Below, piece after piece: positions 33,331 through 45,872 of a DNA stretch of 64,000 bases. Position 1 is the stretch's first letter. The number at the start of each line of letters is the position of its first letter. The stretch covers positions 5,319,349 to 5,383,348 of the forward strand of contig NC_084715.1 in NCBI RefSeq assembly GCF_033807575.1, given 5' to 3'. A program made the position numbers and the translations under genes. Source of the DNA: Cydia pomonella (lineage: Eukaryota; Arthropoda; Insecta; Lepidoptera; Tortricidae). The notes below the pieces were generated by a model, which saw nothing but the letters and a program-made list of their open reading frames with translations, searched no databases and was not told where the DNA came from.

Positions 33331-33890
33331 CATTTCATCAACATTTTTTTTACCTGTACTTTTTTTTAAACCTAATTTTGGGCTTTCAGAATCACGAGCA
33401 CTATCGATTTAAGCAATAAAAAAAAGTGTCCCACTTTTAATTGTCAGCTTTGCAATGCAGTTAACCATAAATGTTGTATGGACCGTTACAAAACTGACTA
33501 ATACATTTTGTATAGAAAATTAAGGATAATTAAGGCAAAACGGGTACATTTATTTCTGAAAACCCCCATCTATAAACTGGCCACAAGTTTTATATGTAGT
33601 TATTTACGATACAAGTGCGGAAAGTAATTCGCAGCTTCAAATGCAATTGGAAATTACCTATTCGCACGTGTATTGTACAACGTTTTACCATATGGCCCTT
33701 TAAATTTTCGACAATAATGCGATAAACTAGCGCTATATGTATTCTAAAACATGCTAAAAGTACTTAATAAGTTATAAAAGTGCAAATATCACAAACAATG
33801 CCTTTGTAACTTAAACTACTACGCACCTATAGGTAATAACTCATACACAATGTAACAATTAAGTTGTTGTTCACGTTGCCCATAAAAAAA
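33331..33890. other. AT-rich unique stretch
   Basis: No gene or repeat recognised. Confidence 0.4.
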
Positions 33891-34213
33891 CAGCCAAGTG
33901 CGAGTAGGACTCGCGCACGAAGGGTTTCGTACCTCTTTAAAAACTAACAAAAAAAAATGTTTGTTGTATGGAGTTTGTCCCCACTTAAATATTAATTTTA
34001 TTCTGTTTTTAGTATTTATTGTAATAGAGGCAACAGAAATCCATCACCTGTGAAAATTTTAAGTGTCTATCACGGTTCATGAGATACAGCCTTGTGACGG
34101 ACAGACAGGCAGACAGGCAAACGGACAGACAGACATACAGACAGATAGACAGACAGTGGAGTCTTAGTAATAGGGTCCCGTTGTTACCCTTTGGTTACGG
34201 AACCCTAAAAAAT
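33891..34213 (+). repeat. LepR dispersed repeat with (GACA)n expansion
   Basis: It starts CAGCCAAGTGCGAGTAGGAC and ends GGTTACGGAACCCTAAAAA. The GACA run at 34098-34156 is longer than in the copy at 18549. A 70-codon frame across the run is a by-product. Confidence 0.85.
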
Positions 34214-34469
34214 ATCAAAAGAGGCGACGAGTCGACGACAAGAAGTTGTGAAGCCTCCACAATAATAATGAGGTGTTATTTAGAACAATAAGGAATCACT
34301 AATCATAGATTAACTTCCCTATAAGTAGTTTTCACGCGTAAAAACAAGTAGAATGATCACAATGAGTCTATGAACAAGTTTTTCAAGTTCGGCTCATTAT
34401 TTTTTTTTTCATCATAATAGTAAACTTGCTACAAATATTTAATTTATACTCTCTCTCAGTAGAATATCA

Positions 34470-35030
34470 TTTTTGGTAAAAGCTTTTAACGCTGACTGTA
34501 GTTGACGACCGGTTTGGCCTAGTGGGTATAGTGACCCTGCCTATGAAGCTGATGGTCCCGGGTTCAAATCCTGGTAAGGGCATTTATTCGTGTGATGAGC
34601 ATGGATATATGTTCCTAAGTTTTCTATGTATTTAAGTATTTATAAATATTTATATATTATATATATCGTTGTCTAAGTACCCTCAACACAAGCCTTATTG
34701 AGCTTACTGTGGGACTTAGTCAATTTCTGTAATAATGTCCTATAATATTTATTCATATTTATTTAATTATTGTAGTTTTCTTTCCACAAGCAACTAATAC
34801 TAATCGAGACAATTCTAACAACCCTAAACACAAGTTTGCGTTATTTTATCACATAGTTCTCATGACCACCTCCTGTTTCCATCATTAGATCAGCTCCATG
34901 TCATCATAATATGCAAAATTTTAGCTCAATCGCAAAATTCGGGAATCGGAAAGTGGGTCAAATTTAGCTTACAAGATTTATACCTACACTAACATTCATA
35001 TTAACAGGGCAAGTTAATTAAAAGCTTGTA
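34470..35030 (+). mobile_element. MITE-1 split by a SINE-B insertion
   Basis: The left part ends AAAGCTTTTAACGCTGACTG at 34496-34500 and resumes at 34771 with TGTAGTTTTCTTTCCACAAG, continuing through CATCATTAGATCAGCTCCA to AAGTTAATTAAAAGCTTGTA. Removing the SINE and one TGTAGTT restores the colinear MITE-1 layout. Confidence 0.9.
34504..34770 (+). mobile_element. SINE-B, full copy with target duplication
   Basis: The head GACGACCGGTTTGGCCTAGT (box A) and GGGTTCAAATCCTGG (box B) lead into ATTCGTGTGATGAGCATGG, ATATCGTTGTCTAAGTACCC and GTGGGACTTAGTCAATTTC, ending in an AT-rich tail. TGTAGTT flanks it at 34497-34503 and 34771-34777. It is the cleanest copy for defining family boundaries. Confidence 0.9.
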
Positions 35031-37257
35031 AAAAGACGGCCAATTTGAAAAGTGTATGCGCGAATGATCAATCTCCCATACCTACATTTTAAATTTCGTT
35101 TTTTTTTTAGTGTCAAATTTGACTCGCCAGACTATACTACTTATTACCCGTATTTAACGAAAAAAATATTACCTATTTCTGCTGAACTTCTTGATGAAGT
35201 GAGATCGTGTATTTTTTTTAACTAAAATTTTAGTTTTACGTGGTTTGATAACATTAGATTACCATAAACCGAAAAACCGTATAAAACGTCTAGATAATAA
35301 TAATAACAATTGCGTAAAATTTAAACTCCTAATACAGGCTGAAACCGAGCAAACGACCGTTAATTAAAAGGAATTCGATTTAAAAATCGAATTCGAACGC
35401 GCGGCACTAGCAAACGCCAACACCCCCATATTTGCTGACAAGAAAACAAAAAAAAAACGGCTGCCGGTCTAATTAGGTCGTCGACAGAACAAGCGTTCGT
35501 CAGCACAATAATAATTAACACTGGCTGTAATGAAGCGTACCATAAAAACTAATTGGAGACCCTACAATCGCGGGGTAAGCCGCGCGGACCGGTTTGATTC
35601 CAATTCAATCGATCGACTTCGAACTTAGCTTGCTAATTACTGGAAAATGGGCCTTGGGTGTATGAGATAAGGGTCTGAAGATAAATCTAGTGAGAAGTTT
35701 GACTGCTACTTTTTTCTCTTTGAGGTGTGAATTTGTCTTTTTACACGACTCAGAAAATGGAGTGCAATGTTTTCAGAGTTTTTGTATGTGAGTTTTTTAT
35801 TCCACCATAACTTCTGAATGCCTTAATTTATTTTTCTGCCCCCGGCCGGAAAGCGTCTACTTTGCTCCCGCTGCGGTAAACGAAGTTGCCGCTTTCCGCC
35901 TCCGTCGAGCAGAAAAATAGTATGCGCACTACGGGAGGAAACTTAGGACATTTCATCCCGCGTGTTTGCCACAATTTTACACGCGGCACGCAATTTCCTA
36001 CTTTTCCTCCCTTGGGACGCAAATAACTATTGAGGGAAGAGATACCGTAAAATATGCCTACTTTGCTCCCCACTGGATAATTGTGCTGGAACAGTTTTTA
36101 TAAATGAAAACTATATAATATCACAACCTCATTTAAGTTACAACATGGTAGTGATGCTCTACTTTAAAATCGGCATATATCGACATACCTACCACAATAT
36201 ACTAATTTTAAAATTGAAATTATATTTACAATCTTGAAGCACGTTTTTGAGCCAAGTAGGCACATTTTATGGTATCATTAGAATCCTTATAATAATTATA
36301 TTATCTGATATTACGATCCACATGAAACAATACGAATATTGTAATAGATTGCCTTTTTCAGTCGCCCAGTGTTAAAAAGTGGCATTTGCTTTATCACGTG
36401 GATAACTGTGGTCGTCTCTAAGGAGTCTTCTTAGCAATCGCGATCACGTGGCGCGGTAAGAAGCTGTCATTTGAATAAGGACATTAACTACTGTATACAA
36501 CGTTTAAATTCCTTTGGCTACGCGTCCCGACTTCATTTGTTTCGTGTGAATCGTAGACATGAATAAAGTTACTTATTTCTGTGATAAATTATATAACAGA
36601 CAATTTTTAACAGAGGCGATGCTTTGTCTACATCGTGTGACAAACATGAGAACACGACATAATATTTTTTTTATTAAACTGTTATATTTTTTTACTACAG
36701 TTTCATCAATATGTAAAGCATTCATCTTGTTAATACACCATAAGCGTTAATATGAATACTTACCACAAATGTCTATATAGCAAATTTACAAAAAATCCTC
36801 AAATTACATATTGAAACTCGATTAAATGCGCCTATTAGAAGCCGGGGACTTGCATCAATTTTTACTATGATAAGTTATTTTTCATCCACGTACATGCACA
36901 CAAGCAATTCAAATATATCGATAGATAAAAATGCTTTGTTAATTTCGTAGTTAATAAAAAAATCTTAATTTGTTTTTCTCAGAACCGAGTTTATGGGAAA
37001 CTTGATTAGCATTTTATAACTAAAATTATACGTTAATCCAGCAATTAACTGTCAATAATAACTTAACATTAGCATGAATAAAGCATAATCGGCAAGTTGA
37101 AAACAGCCAGTACCAAGCTAATGGTGTAAATAGACGTTTTGCTAGAGCTGTGCCTTAAGTACTTACTGGCTAATAATTTTTACAATCGACAAAATATTTT
37201 TTTTTAAACATTCGCCACTAGATGTCTGCGTGATTTATCACACTAGGCACATAATTA
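35031..37257. other. Mostly unique; GC-richer blocks at 35340-35640 and 35830-36070
   Basis: No gene. GAATTCGATTTAAAAATCGAATTC at about 35371-35394 is a palindrome, in a block with TAATTA and TTAATTAA words. In the second block CTACTTTGCTCCC occurs at 35857 and again at 36059, so it may be an eroded repeat; its 81-codon minus frame is unrecognised. Confidence 0.35.
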
Positions 37258-37330
37258 TTATATATATGTATGTTTATTTATATATATATATTGAATTTGT
37301 ATATATATGTAGTATATTTAAAATGTATAT
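37258..37330. repeat. AT-rich simple repeat (TATATATG-like)
   Basis: Alternating TA runs interrupted by ATGTATG and TTTAT. Confidence 0.7.
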
Positions 37331-37977
37331 TTGCGTAAGTATAGTGTCATAGTAGTCTCGACTTGTGTCTATTTCCATATCAACTCTTTACAATCCTGCG
37401 CCAAACTATTTCTGTTTAGCCCAATGGTTGACTGGTAGAGAATGCCTCAAAGCGTTAAGTTCGCCATTTGTACTCTTCTTTATAAATTTGTGTAATTAAG
37501 TTAAAAAAAATACAGAATAAGGTAATAAAAAAAATGCAGATAATATTGATCGATATATAACATTTACAATTAAAATTAAAATAAGGTACAAATACAAATG
37601 AATATTTATCATTTATCATGACTAGAAATTAAAAATGTATATCAAATTAGTTGTTGATTAATTAATTGATCATAGATGTCATTTATTAAAATAAGACTAA
37701 AATTAAAAACTCTATAAAGTTGTGTTGTAAATTTAATATTCAAGGTCTCATAAAATTTTCAAATTTGTTTATAGATTTCGGTGCCTAATTGAGTAAAATA
37801 GTTTTCTTATTTCCTAATACACGGTGTTTATCGTAAACTTCTTTAATTTAAGGGTGCATTCTTAAACTCAAACTAAGTTACTTTCTCAAAGACATCAGTA
37901 TTCGAAATTACTCCATTTCGGAGATAATAAAAAAATATTTTTATCTAGTAAGGCTTGTTACATATTGATTGATTAGG

Positions 37978-38219
37978 GGGTTCCCAATCTTTTTCAACAT
38001 GCGGCGCAGTTACAAGTTTAGTATTTTGCAACGGCGCCCTTGTAAATTTAAAATCACGGTCGAAAAAGAGTGACACGACGCTATATTATTTACCGATGCG
38101 AGCGCTCAAATAGGTACCCGCGAATATTTGTGGTTTCGGATAATGATAGAACTCACGGCGCCCCTCTTTACTTTCTACGGCGCACCAGGGCGCCGCGGCG
38201 CACACTTTGGGAACCCCTG
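37978..38219. mobile_element. hAT-type MITE
   Basis: The left end is GGGTTCCCAATCTTTTT and the right end, inverted, is CAGGGGTTCCCAAAGTGTGC. GATTAGG flanks both sides (37971-37977 and 38220-38226), consistent with an 8-bp duplication with a worn last base. The CAGGGGTTCCCAA terminus is typical of hAT elements. The interior has GCGGCGC-rich segments near both ends and no transposase. Confidence 0.75.
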
Positions 38220-38226
38220 GATTAGG

Positions 38227-39562
38227 TAGTGTTTTATACGAGTTTATGCATTTGCTAAACGCAAGTACTATCTCAGACAATCGATATTCGAAATGATATT
38301 GATATGTCAATATTTTCAATTCAATTGTGTCTGCATATCTTATTTTTCTATGTTGTGGCTTTGAATAAATATATTATCTTTCGTTCTTCAAAATGTAAAC
38401 TCTGCTAATCATGGACAGACTTATCATCAGCATGGCCAAATTGTTGGGTTTCGTGATCCGGGTGGCCCAAGGGTACTTATATACGCAGAAGCACCGCAGG
38501 TTTGATTCCTATGTTGTGAACTGGAGACCTCATTTTGTAAGATCAAAAATAAGTGGCTTATTAGTACCTGCTCAGCGACAGAAACATCGATAATCCTCAC
38601 ATCACTAGCAGGTGTTTTAAATGGAACACCCGACACGACCTGCCTATCCGAGCTAGTTGGAGGGAAATCAGTCAATAATGCACTAATTTCCCCTCCTTAA
38701 TGGCTCGGTCCGGTCTACTCAGACACTATTACGATGCAAGTACGTAATGCAATAACCGAGTTATGGGTTGTTCGTGTTTTGGCAGTAACTTCTACTTTTG
38801 TAGATTGGCGAGTTGGTTATTTGCAAGTAACGCGTGTTGCCTGGTGCCTAAGGCGTGTAAACAAATGGAAGGATTAGTTTTCTTTCTTTCGCACACTTAT
38901 GGTAAGCTTCGGTGGATCAGTTGATTATGACCGATTGGACCGATGTTTCAAAAGGTTGCAAGCGGTGAATTTTTCCATTATTCCTTTAATAATATGGTCA
39001 GAAATACATCTGAATCCAGAGTGAATTCACGCACATGTATGTTATGTCCCTTTTCTAGGGGACTCGTGAAAGTTGTTTGATACCTCACTATTTACTTTCA
39101 ATGGATACTTTAATGGATAATCTCTAACGCAAAGCTAGCTTCTAATGTTTAGTTAAAGTTTCTATAAAACCCAGATCTATACGAACCTCTCGTAAAGCCA
39201 AGTCCCCCCGCAATCCTGACAAAGGGACCAACAACCTCACATGTTAAGACGACGTATGGCCTTATGTCTCTGATTGGGCCTAGCTTTGAGAATACAAGTT
39301 AAACTAATAAACATATACAAATACGACTTATACTTCACCGACTTTTCTTAGGCAGTGCGATAGTTATACATAATTCAATGGTGGCTTGCTCGTTACGTTT
39401 TTAATAAACCAAATAGCCTCTTTCGAGCTAATGGCGGAATAATTGAGGGTGCCACTTACGTGTATTTTTTATAGTTGGCTACACGATAACGCGATAAGTA
39501 CAATTTATAAGGATTTTATTCGTTTCCGACGTGAAATATGACCGTCGAGGTATTGTAAGGAG
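38227..39562. other. Unique stretch, no gene seen
   Basis: Frames at 38411-38675 on both strands are unrecognised. No repeat partner was found for this block. Confidence 0.4.
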
Positions 39563-39695
39563 AACCATACACCTGCGAAAGATGCTCGTACATGAGTCCA
39601 ACTACAGCTCTTCGACACGTTCGATCTATTATGAAGATAACCATACACCTGCGAAAAATGTTCGAACATGAGTACATCGGTAGCTCAATATGTTT
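39563..39695 (+). repeat. Diverged tandem duplication, period 76 bp
   Basis: AACCATACACCTGCGAAAGATG (39563) and AACCATACACCTGCGAAAAATG (39639) open two units that both continue GTTCG-ACATGAGT-like and end in AGCTC. Confidence 0.75.
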
Positions 39696-39926
39696 ATATA
39701 GGAGAAACTCACAGCTTTTGAGACGTTTTATATAGACCTGGTATTTTTGATAAAACTATTACAAATTAAAGAACTAGTTTTTTTATGAGTGAAAATGAAG
39801 GGTAGAAAATTTTAAAATAATATATTATAGGTAATCTATAGGAAAAGATAATACGAGTAGTATATTATAGAGTAGTGCTATAGCTTTTTGCTAATGTACA
39901 AAATGTACAATAAACTACATATTAAC

Positions 39927-40244
39927 CAAGGATCGGAACCGATTTTAAAAATAGCGGTAAATACCGATTTTACTCCGAACTTTCATAAGAACGCGAACGT
40001 TTTAATACGCCAAGATTCGACGAACGACGAGACTGCCGTCCGGCCTGGTGGTGTTTCGCGTAAACAGAGACACCCAAGTAGGAAGAAACCGATTTTTATT
40101 GTTCTAAACCGGTCGGTGTGACAAGAAATTTATATAAATACTCTCCTAAAAACCGGTTAAAAATAACAAACTAAGCCGAAGTTAATAAGTTTTGCGTCAA
40201 CTACATGATAACGGTTTGGAGATTTTACCGGTTTCCGAACCTTG
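39927..40244. mobile_element. hAT-type MITE with perfect 8-bp duplication
   Basis: It begins CAAGGATCGGAACCG and ends CGGTTTCCGAACCTTG. ATATTAAC flanks it exactly at 39919-39926 and 40245-40252. Terminal CAAGG/CCTTG plus an 8-bp duplication places it in the hAT superfamily. At 318 bp it cannot encode a transposase; the open frame inside is not a transposase fragment I recognise. Several ACCGGTT-like subterminal motifs are present. Confidence 0.92.
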
Positions 40245-40252
40245 ATATTAAC

Positions 40253-41983
40253 ATCAAAACTATAATAAAACTTGGAACGTGAGCCTAATGAGCCACCATG
40301 AAAGAGTTGAATCTACACTCTGGCAATTAGCAGTTAATGATCACGGCGTTATTACTTATGTCCATTAGGCGTTGGCTGTGTTAAATTAGCTAAAAAAGTA
40401 AACAGAGTAAATGAGCCTGGCACTTTAACGCTGCATTTTCAGTAGCACTTTGTAGCTCGTATATGATGTAAAAAGCTATTTCAACATCTTTTAATGTCAG
40501 CTGACATAATAAGCAGGCCATTTTTGTGCGCCGTGGGACACTGATCTGTCAAAATGTTCTAGGCATAAACAACGAATCATTTGACGTAATCATTAGTCTC
40601 TTATGCGATAGATGGCATGATTCAGTTGTTTACTGACACGGCCAACCTGAATGATGTGTGCGTCCCTGCGTACATTATCTTCCAAAAGTAACATCTATCT
40701 TTTCTGTGATTTTTACCGGTAGACTTGAGTTTAGATCCGATTTTCTTGCAATAGCACGTTATATTCCTCAAACTGAGCAAATCGCAGACCTACCGCGAAA
40801 AACGGAAATCTAAATTTCTTTATTTTTTTTGCATATTGCAATAAAGAGGCCGTAGGCCCTTGGTAGCCGAGATAGTAAACTGTTATTTGAAAATCGCCAG
40901 TCAAAAGTAAAATAAAAATGTATCGAGATGACTGATGCGAACGAAAGGTCACGTAATTGTTTCTTATATTACAATGAAGAGTTTTAGTTAAACTAAGAAA
41001 ACAGCAGTATCTCTTAACATAGGTAATTCACTTAAAAAGAGGTACTAAATACTATATGTTATCTGTAAATTACTCTTGATTGATTTTTTTATTTTATTAT
41101 AATGTTATTAAAGTGTGAAGTGCCCTGACTATTCTTATTGTTCCTGGTTGTACGTATTTTTATTATTATATCGAAATACTATAATTGCATTAATCCTGTC
41201 TTTTTTGTTACAGGTAACCAGAATTAATGTTTTTGATTAAGGTAAAATTAGGAATTAATTATGCGACCAGTTCTTTCTAGACTCAAATCTATAGCAAATA
41301 CATCTTCAGAAGGCCTATTTTAAGTGTTCGAAACGTCGGATAACATCAATGAACTTGGACTAACGACAAAACAGTATTCATAATTTATTATGACAGGAGT
41401 GGCTCCTTTCAACCCGCCGGCAACTATAATTTCCAACACCTGTGTTCGTAAAGAAAAAAAAATACCTATGCAAGTTACTTACATCAGGGTCGCTGAATTC
41501 TTACAAAGCGACAATTAAACCAATTAAAATTTCTAAACGTAAATATCGACCATTCATAATAACCAAGCGATTCCTACCAAACCACGAATTAAAAAAACGA
41601 CATTACATTATACAGTAGCATTAACAAAGAAACGGAACGCATAATTAAAGTTGTGTGCAATTAAAATAATGGCTGTCACACCTATAAGACAATTAGGTTG
41701 GAATAAATTCTATGTTTTGGTAGACGACTGTAGTGTTGATTAGCGCTAATCAAAAAAAAACTTAATTTTTAGTAATGGTAGGTAATAACCCCGTGGATTT
41801 AATGTGGCTGATGCCGTAACATGGACTACCTGCAATAGATTCCACATTGTAAGGTATAATTATGAAAGCTGACAGTCGTCATTCTTTGCCTCTTTTACAT
41901 TTTCTTAAGTATTACGTCGCGTCGTGAAACACATGAATCAGTTTAATTCCATATCGTACAACAGCTACAAAACCTCAAATAAA
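40253..41983. other. Unique stretch, no gene seen
   Basis: AT-rich with no repeat recognised. The 73-codon minus frame at 40731-40952 matches no family I know. Confidence 0.45.
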
Positions 41984-42231
41984 GTAAATAAATAAATATT
42001 ATAAGGACATTCTTACATTGACTAAGTCCCACGGTAAGCTCAAGAAGGCTTGTGTTGTGGGTACTCGGACAACGATATATATAATATACAAATACTTATA
42101 TACATAGAAAACATCCATGACTCAGAAACAAAGATCTGTGCTCATCACAAAAGTAAATGGCCGTACCGGGATTCGAATCCAGGACCATTGGCTTCATAGG
42201 CAGGGTCACTACCTACTAGGCCAGACCGGTC
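41984..42231 (-). mobile_element. SINE-B, full minus-strand copy
   Basis: On the minus strand it runs from GACCGGTCTGGCCTAGTAGG through a box-B GGATTCGAATCCCGG to GTGGGACTTAGTCAATGTAAG and an (AAAT)n tail. It gives the unsplit arrangement used to interpret 20481-21772. Confidence 0.9.
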
Positions 42232-42452
42232 ATAAAATATATTATTACTATATTATTCTTATTAGAATTTACATGACTATTCAGATATTTAACATTATAT
42301 AAGCGCATCTCACGTGCACCAAACAGCATATTGAGATTTTTAAATGTTCAAATAGGCCTTAATATCGGGTGAGCTCAACTGAGCGGTTGCGCTCTCATAC
42401 TTTCCTTTCCTCCGTGAGCTTTGCAATGATTGGGGGCTAGCCAAGATGTCAA

Positions 42453-42764
42453 ACTTATTTATGTTACGGGTAATGTTAGAAGGTTAATTAAACTCAAGTT
42501 TACCCTGGTATAACTAGTATTACCCAAGCCTTTTGGGTGAAGTTCGAAAATTTAAATAACTTTAACCTGAACACTGGGAGGGTAATGTCAGAAGTGGTGT
42601 TGCAACACCTAACATTACTCAGCCAGTTTTGGGTAGACCTAGATGTGTATGGGTTAAAACCGAATAAAGTTTAATGTTGTTTAAATTTTCAGACTTTACC
42701 CAACTAGGTATACCAGGGTGAACTTGAGTTTAAATAACCTTCTAAGATTACCCGTAACATAAGT
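42453..42764. mobile_element. Foldback MITE, about 310 bp
   Basis: The left arm contains TATGTTACGGGTAATGTTAG and AAACTCAAGTTTACCCTGGT; the right arm contains the reverse complement of both with few changes. Pairing continues to AAAATTTAAATAAC. A second hairpin, GGTGTTGCAACACC, lies near the centre. Only chance coding frames. Confidence 0.9.
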
Positions 42765-42786
42765 ATCAACAATTAAAATCGAAACC

Positions 42787-43151
42787 CGTCGTAGGATAGA
42801 TGCGTTCGAGATGTGGTGCTGGCAGATAATGCTCCGGATCTCGTGGACTGAACGCCGTACAAATGCATCTATTCTCGTTGAACTTAACATTAAAACGAGG
42901 CTCTCCACTGTTTGCACCCAACGTGTACTTGGTTTCTTCGGCCATCTGAGCAGGACAGGTCCAGAAAGCTCATAATCACTGGCCGCATGCAAAGGAAGCG
43001 TAAGGATGGACGTATGGCCATGCGTTGGGCGGACAGATTAACTTCAGAGACAAAAACCACATTTCAGGCTAGTATGCACCGGGTCCTAGATAGAGCGGGT
43101 TGGAAAGCACTAGTGAAGAGTCTCCACAGTCGTCACGTCCCTCAGCCATAA
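42787..43151 (+). pseudogene. LINE D: RTE-like C-terminus, frameshifted
   Basis: The first frame reads RRIDAFEMWCWQIMLRISW, ERRTNASIL and RVLGFFGHLSRTGPE, then a stop; a shift near 42975 leads to KLIITGRMQRKRKDGRM and WADRL and a stop at 43151. FEMWCWRRMLRISW...RRLxxFGHxxR...GKxxGxRxRGRxxxRWxDxx is the familiar post-catalytic layout of RTE-type LINEs. The domain order is kept, so the copy is simply 5'-truncated and shifted once. Confidence 0.85.
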
Positions 43152-43779
43152 GGATACGACAAGGAAGAAGGAAGAGATATCAACAAACACCAAAGTAAAA
43201 ATTGATCGATATGACAAATGCATCGAAGTGATGTTTAATGTCATTACAATAGATTATTTAAGTTTTATTTGGCGTAAACGGTCTTCTACTTGGCTGAGTC
43301 AAACAAAACTATGTTCACGTCTTTCCTATTGAGATACCCAAAAGTTAAGGACTATATACTCACTACTCAAAAATGTACAAAAAATTGTTAGTGTCAGGTG
43401 TCAATGTCAATTGTCAAGTTAGTGAAATAGGCCTGGTGACATCTAATTTTCTTATTTGCTCTATCTAGTCTGTGTGATCCGTGTACGGTAATGAAGCTCT
43501 AATTACGTGGTGGCTTTTAGTTTTCAGTGGGGTGGCGTATTGACGCGTTTTTGAGTCAAATGAGTAACACACGCCAGTTTATTTGAAAAGCGGTCGCCAT
43601 TTGTAGAAATTATGGTTCTTTTTACATATTTCAGTTGCCGTTAAATGGTTCTATTGTGTTAATCTATATTCGCATAAGCTTCTGTCCGTGAATGTTGTAA
43701 ATTTGCTGGAACAGAAAAGACAAATTAAATGTATTCTTAATATGTGTTTGACCGATACAGCTGGTAAAATAATATGAGT
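43152..43779. other. AT-rich unique stretch
   Basis: No gene or repeat recognised. Confidence 0.4.
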
Positions 43780-43948
43780 AATTCAGTCCATATACGTCCC
43801 ACTTCTAGGCACGGGCCTCCTCTCATGCGCGAGGGGGTTTTTTGGGCTATAGTCCCCACGCTGGCCCAATGCGGGTTGGAGACTTCACATACACCTTTGA
43901 ATTCCTTCGGAAAGTCGGATGTCAGATCCACTCGGCCACCACCACCGT
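43780..43948 (-). mobile_element. SINE-A, deleted minus copy
   Basis: CCATATACGTCCCACTTCTAGG, GGCCTCCTCTCATGCGCGAG and CACATACACCTTTGAATTC match the reversed SINE-A body; the middle is deleted so that GAATTCCTT joins directly to the head CGGAAAGTCGGATGTCAGATCC and the CACTCGGCCACCACC box-A complement. Confidence 0.85.
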
Positions 43949-44629
43949 TAAAATAACATTAGATTTGACATTCCAAAAACATTTTATTAATTTACTGAAA
44001 GGCAGATAAAATGGCCTAACCAAGATGTCAATCGTTGTGAAATGATAATCGAAACTTAAATAATTCATCGCGATGCGGTATTTGTCGATGTACTATAGTA
44101 CTTGGCTAGGCCCACAATCAGTTATCAAAGAGAGTTAAATAATAACTTGATCAATTTTGATAACATTTCTCTTAATAAACTTAAAACTAAGACATTCAAA
44201 TCCACAAACTCACTGTGTGACAGAAAAAGCTTCAAACGATTAAAAAAACAATTATATCGTCTCACTAAAATAACCTAACAAATGAAGGCGGGGGTCAGTC
44301 GATTCTGTTTACCATACGCGGGCCTATTTTTTCGTAGTTTCGTTTCTTTTTTACACCCGTCTCCACCCCACGATAGGGGGGGATTCTTTTTTTTTAAATC
44401 AGTAAATTGCATATTTGAAAAACTACTGCGGCGCGGCGATCGAACAGATGTACCCTGTTTGTTTTAAAATGTGTTTTTTTAAGAATGAAAAGGGGGTAAA
44501 AGGGGTTGCAGCTTGGGTTATAGGTTGTCTTTGCTGTTCGGGATAGCTAGGCTTTGGGAGTGACTAGTTTCGGTACAGGCATTAATTAGTAAAAGTCATA
44601 TTAAAATTCATTACACTCATTCATTATTT
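43949..44629. other. Unique stretch, no gene seen
   Basis: A 61-codon frame at 44282-44467 is unrecognised. CCACCCCACGATAGGGGGGG lies within it. Confidence 0.4.
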
Positions 44630-44780
44630 GACGACCGGTCGGACCTAGTGGGTGGTGGCCCTGCCTATGAGGCCGATAGTCCTGGGTTCGAATACCGGTA
44701 AGGGCATTTGTTTGCGTGATGATGAACACAGATATTTGTTTCTCAGTAATAGCTGTTTTTTAACGTATATATATATATAT
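44630..44780 (+). mobile_element. SINE-B head, tail replaced
   Basis: GACGACCGGTCGGACCTAGTG, GGGTTCGAATACCGGTAAGGGC and GTGATGATGAACACAGATAT are present; the sequence ends in a (TA)n run at 44765-44780 where LINE E begins, and the usual 3' half is missing. Confidence 0.8.
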
Positions 44781-44795
44781 CGGTATTGATAAAAA

Positions 44796-45319
44796 AATTG
44801 ATCACGACATCCGCGCCCGAATCAACGCGGCTTGGTCTAAATGGCGGGAGGTCACAGGAGTCATCTGCGATCGCAGAATACCGCTTAGACTCAAAGGGCT
44901 AGTGTATAAGTGCATTATCCGACCAGTCTTACTTTATGGCGCCGAGACGTGGCCGGTTCTTGGAAGGCACGTTCAGGAGCTTCGCGTAACAGAGATGATG
45001 ATGCTGCGATGGATGTGCGGCGTTACGCGCGCTGACTGCATTCGCAACGAGTACATCCGTGGCAGCCTCGCTGTCCGTGACGAACAGCGGAGAAGCTCCT
45101 AGAATGTCGTCCTCGCAGGCCAGCTGACTACGTAGGAAACATATGCCTTCACCTAGCCCTTGACGGCCCCCGACCCCACGGCAGACCAAAAAACCGATGG
45201 CAGGATGTCGTGAAAGTGGATATGAGCGTAAACGGGCTCACACGAGAGGACGCCCAGGATCGCGCAAAGTGGAGGAAAGCAAGCGGGAAAGCGGACCAAA
45301 GGCCGGGATATCGCTAGAT
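44796..45319 (+). pseudogene. LINE E: RTE-like C-terminus, one frameshift
   Basis: The frame reads DHDIRARINAAWSKWRE, KGLVYKCIIRPVLLYGAETW and MLRWMCGVTRADCIRNEYIR. Near 45085-45095 the frame changes and continues RPADYVGNICLHLALDGPRP, GRPKNRWQDVVKVDM, LTREDAQDRAKWRK and stops at 45317-45319. The VLLYGAETWP and MLRWMCGVTR motifs are diagnostic of the RTE/BovB-like group. The stretch that normally reads LRWFGHVxRR is shortened at the shift, indicating a small deletion. It is 5'-truncated at a (TA)n run. Confidence 0.92.
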
Positions 45320-45872
45320 AGAAGAGAACCCCCTTTTTATAAGTATTAGCAAAAAATTATCAAGTCTAAGTACCGACAACAACATTAATGGCAATTCGAA
45401 AAAAGTGTAGTAATCCAGGAGTGTTACTGTTAGTACATAAATTCACCAGCCTGTAAAATAACAATTATCATAATTAAACTAAAATTTATTATTTTAAAGA
45501 ATCAGAGCTCAAATATATTTGGTTCTTAACTCAAATATAAACAATGACCATACTAGTTTGAGCTCTTAAATTTCCTTGCGTGATAACTCTATGCAGGTTT
45601 TTGCAACTCGTTTACATTAATGCTATCTTCATTATTTATATTTTATCATATAACCATTTATCATGAGCAAATGAAGTGAAAAGTAATGTTAATGAAGTAA
45701 TTTTTCAAAATCCATTAAGACTTGCAAGATAATCGAAAGCATCTTCTTGTTTTATGTTAAACTAATCATACAACTAGCAATATTTTAAACATGTGGCTAG
45801 GTGGTAGATAGGTAGGTATTTGGTGGAAATATTCGCTGTCAACGGACACACGCGGCGCGCGGCGTGGCAAAT
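45320..45872. other. AT-rich unique stretch
   Basis: No gene or repeat recognised. Confidence 0.4.

Noticed and set aside
34098..34156. (GACA)n as a CRISPR-like or satellite array
   Set aside because: It is a simple tetranucleotide run inside the LepR repeat; there are no spacers.
34504..34575. Possible tRNA gene at the SINE-B head
   Set aside because: Identical heads occur in several copies followed by the same body and flanked by a target duplication, so it is a retroposon.
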